A DNA stretch of 6,505 nt from Methanobacteriota archaeon (GTDB lineage: Archaea > Thermoplasmatota > Thermoplasmata > RBG-16-68-12). Position numbers and translations under genes: made by a program. Shown piece after piece: positions 5,244 through 6,505 of this stretch. The notes below the pieces were generated by a model. That model worked only from the letters and a program-made list of their open reading frames with translations, searched no databases and was not told the DNA's origin. The stretch spans positions 1-6,505 of the forward strand of contig VBMC01000072.1 of the NCBI GenBank assembly GCA_005879015.1, in the 5' to 3' direction. The first letter of the stretch is position 1, and the number at the start of each line of letters is the position of its first letter.

Positions 5244-5764
5244 CTTGCGCCCGCCTGAACCTTCTTGAAATCCTCGAGGTAGTCGTCCCGGAACGCCATG
5301 TCCCGCGGCAAGCCGTCGAACCACCGCGCCTCGATCACTTCGTGGCCCGGTCGGAGTTCCGTCGATTGTGCACGGGCGATGAACTGCGCGAAATATCCAT
5401 GACGGGCTCGGCTGCCGTCCGTTATCGTCTCATGGACGATCCGGGTCAAAGCGGGGTCGGCGAGCTCGAGGCCCACCTCCTCGCGGGCCTCTCGACGGAG
5501 GCCGTCATCGGTCCTCTCTCCTTGTTCGAGCAGACCGCCTGGCGTAAACCACATACTGCCTCCGGATTCCCGGCCCACGCGGACCAAGACGATCGCACCG
5601 CGGGTGTCGTGGACCAAGCCGCCGGCCGCCCAGAACGGCGCCCGGCTTCGTCGGCGGAACGCGGGATCATCCGACGAAGCGACCCGGGTCCTGCGGACGA
5701 TGGGAACGCGCCCGAACCGGTCGAAGGCATCCCCCATCCGGTCCTTGCACTCTCCGGGACACAT
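5237..5764 (-). CDS. Nudix hydrolase, substrate unknown
   Basis: A 175-residue protein that should cleave a nucleoside diphosphate linked to another group, using Mg2+ or Mn2+. The Nudix box is perfect at residues 77-99: Gly77, five residues, Glu83, seven residues, then REAREEVGL, with Glu92, Glu95 and Glu96 as metal ligands. Before it come the usual strands (RAPFWAAGGLVHDTRGAIVLV) and MWFTPGG; after it, strands with RHGYFAQFIA and the late motif HEVIEARWFDGLP. The first 40 residues are rich in Arg and unremarkable. I chose the ATG at 5764 because AGGA lies about 9 nt ahead and an AT-rich box about 39 nt ahead; a Met at 5737 is an alternative, while an ATG-less extension to 5881 would run through the promoter. 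Proximity to pncA suggests NAD or ADP-ribose turnover, but the Nudix box does not reveal the substrate. Confidence 0.9.
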   Translation of the reverse strand: MCPGECKDRMGDAFDRFGRVPIVRRTRVASSDDPAFRRRSRAPFWAAGGLVHDTRGAIVLVRVGRESGGSMWFTPGGLLEQGERTDDGLRREAREEVGLELADPALTRIVHETITDGSRARHGYFAQFIARAQSTELRPGHEVIEARWFDGLPRDMAFRDDYLEDFKKVQAGASF

Positions 5765-5790
5765 CGACGTTTCCTGGATTGAAAGAAGGA

Positions 5791-5807
5791 GGGAAACCTT
5801 ATTAAAT
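5791..5807. promoter_or_regulatory. Shared TATA/BRE element between divergent genes
   Basis: TTATTAAAT (5799-5807) is the only strong AT-rich box in the 82-bp gap between the Nudix start (5764) and the winged-helix start (5847). On the plus strand it is preceded by GGGAAACC, a good TFB-recognition (BRE) match, which favours rightward transcription from about 5829. Read leftward it is TTTAATAA, with a predicted start near 5777 and a short leader for the Nudix gene. Confidence 0.55.
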
Positions 5808-5835
5808 GGCCCTTCAAGTTCCGGACCGCGCACAC

Positions 5836-5841
5836 GAGGTG
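5836..5841 (+). promoter_or_regulatory. Ribosome-binding site that sets the winged-helix start
   Basis: GAGGTG lies five bases before the ATG at 5847 and matches the archaeal anti-Shine-Dalgarno sequence. It excludes the long upstream in-frame extension, which would be antisense to the Nudix gene. Confidence 0.75.
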
Positions 5842-5846
5842 CGTCC

Positions 5847-6068
5847 ATGCCACTCGAGGACGTTTCTGACCGATCCAACAAAGTCTACGACACGATGAAA
5901 TCCGCCGGCATCACCTCGGAGGAGAAGATGCGCGACGCCGAGGCGATTACGAAGATGTCGAAGCTCCCGAAGAACTTCGTCCTCACGGCGCTCCAGGAAC
6001 TCCAAGCGAAGGGCTACGCGAAACGCCGTGCGCGAGAGAAAGCCGCCGGTTACTGGCTCATTAAGTGA
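5847..6068 (+). CDS. Small winged-helix-like DNA-binding protein
   Basis: A 73-residue basic protein with no family I can name. After a charged N-terminus (MPLEDVSDRSNKVYDTMKSA), the pattern is helix (SEEKMRDAEAITKMSK), turn, likely recognition helix (PKNFVLTALQELQAKG), then a basic hairpin or wing (YAKRRAREKAAGYWLI). This order is typical of minimal winged helix-turn-helix regulators, where the second helix enters the major groove and the wing contacts the backbone or minor groove. It contains no obvious metal or ligand site. The start is fixed by the GAGGTG ribosome-binding site and by the TATA/BRE element about 45 nt upstream. It is divergent from the Nudix gene and could regulate the shared promoter, and it converges on the deoxyhypusine synthase gene with a 10-nt gap. 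The DNA-binding role is inferred from pattern only. Confidence 0.78.
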   Translation: MPLEDVSDRSNKVYDTMKSAGITSEEKMRDAEAITKMSKLPKNFVLTALQELQAKGYAKRRAREKAAGYWLIK

Positions 6069-6078
6069 CTCGCACGCA

Positions 6079-6505
6079 TCATCGGCGCGGGCGGACGAGT
6101 GCCGCAGCGATCATGAGTGGCAGAATCGCCGTCGCGTCGCCCTCAATCGTCACCTGCTTCGCGGTCTCCTTGACTTTGCCCCAGGAGATCCCCTCCCGCA
6201 GCCGCGCTCCGCTCAAGCTCCCGTCCCATTCCGGCGCCGTCGTGATGTAGACCGCAAGATCGAGTCCACCGCGAAATTGGTTCCACCAGATCGTGTGGTG
6301 CTTCGAAACGCCTCCCCCGATCATCAGAGCGCCCGATTCCTTCGCACCGAACACCAAGTCTGAGAGTTCCCCTTCGTCGCGGAACTGGTCGATCGAAAAG
6401 TCCTTGTGATCCTGCCAGAAGGACCACAGTTGGTACCCCACGGCCCCGTCGAAGATCGCCGGGACGTACACCGGGATGCGGTTCTTCCAGGCCCACCAGA
6501 GCAGT
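6079..6505 (-). CDS. dys: Deoxyhypusine synthase, C-terminal part (5' end outside window)
   Basis: NAD-dependent enzyme that moves an aminobutyl group from spermidine (in some archaea perhaps agmatine) to one lysine of translation factor aIF5A, the first step of hypusine formation. The last 141 residues are visible; the frame is open to the right edge, and WAWKNRIPVYVPAIFDGAVG matches the inner part of the family, so the GTG at 6471 is not the start. Conserved blocks are IGGGVSKHH (the first His of KHH corresponds to human His288), YITTAPEWDGS (the Asp corresponds to Asp313), and SWGK with the catalytic Lys at codon 6175-6177 (human Lys329) and its neighbouring Trp (human Trp327). The position of human Asp316, a spermidine-pocket residue, is Leu here (codon 6214-6216), while Glu323 is kept. 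Homospermidine-synthase-like relatives share this fold, so the exact substrate is less sure than the family. Confidence 0.93.
   Translation of the reverse strand, partial: LLWWAWKNRIPVYVPAIFDGAVGYQLWSFWQDHKDFSIDQFRDEGELSDLVFGAKESGALMIGGGVSKHHTIWWNQFRGGLDLAVYITTAPEWDGSLSGARLREGISWGKVKETAKQVTIEGDATAILPLMIAAALVRPRR

Noticed and set aside
4871..5782. Plus-strand open frame of 303 codons
   Set aside because: It is antisense to pncA and the Nudix gene, both of which have complete catalytic motifs.
5604..5846. Upstream extension of the winged-helix gene to 154 residues
   Set aside because: The extra part is antisense to the Nudix gene and runs through the promoter. GAGGTG five bases before the ATG at 5847 marks the real start.
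6469..6471. GTG as the start of the deoxyhypusine synthase fragment
   Set aside because: The codon is an internal Val. The frame stays open to the right edge with family-like sequence (WAWKNRIP) upstream.

Overview
The window looks like chromosomal DNA from a GC-rich archaeon, most likely a euryarchaeote in or near Thermoplasmatota. The lineage is inferred from gene content, not tested. The evidence is an archaeal-type threonyl-tRNA synthetase with its own editing domain, a deoxyhypusine synthase, an FtsZ2-like tubulin homologue, and short AT-rich TATA-like boxes about 28-60 nt ahead of several starts in otherwise GC-rich DNA. I see no mobile element, CRISPR array, tRNA or rRNA.

Layout. (1) 1-1699 (+): 3' part of thrS, cut by the left window edge. 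(2) 1774-2457 (+): a small membrane protein with a PKD-type domain between two membrane helices, apparently from a leaderless transcript. (3) 2461-3546 (-): ftsZ, convergent with the PKD gene and only 3 nt from it. (4) 3625-3942 (-): a 105-residue ribbon-helix-helix (RHH) regulator just upstream of ftsZ, with two tandem RHH-like repeats and a 20-bp interrupted palindrome at its expected transcription start. (5) 4090-4512 (-): a conserved protein of unknown function. (6) 4606-5208 (-): nicotinamidase (pncA). (7) 5237-5764 (-): a Nudix hydrolase. (8) 5847-6068 (+): a 73-residue winged-helix-like protein, divergent from the Nudix gene and sharing one AT-rich box with it. (9) 6079-6505 (-): C-terminal part of deoxyhypusine synthase, cut by the right edge.

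How the genes fit together. The most interesting part is the RHH-ftsZ pair. It resembles the haloarchaeal cdrS-ftsZ2 arrangement, where a short RHH protein controls division, but this regulator appears to be a two-repeat, single-chain version. Its promoter carries a palindrome over the likely start site and a 10-nt-phased direct repeat upstream of the TATA box. The 78-nt gap before ftsZ holds two perfect inverted repeats. The Nudix-pncA pair may serve NAD turnover and salvage, although the Nudix substrate cannot be read from sequence. thrS and deoxyhypusine synthase are translation housekeeping genes.
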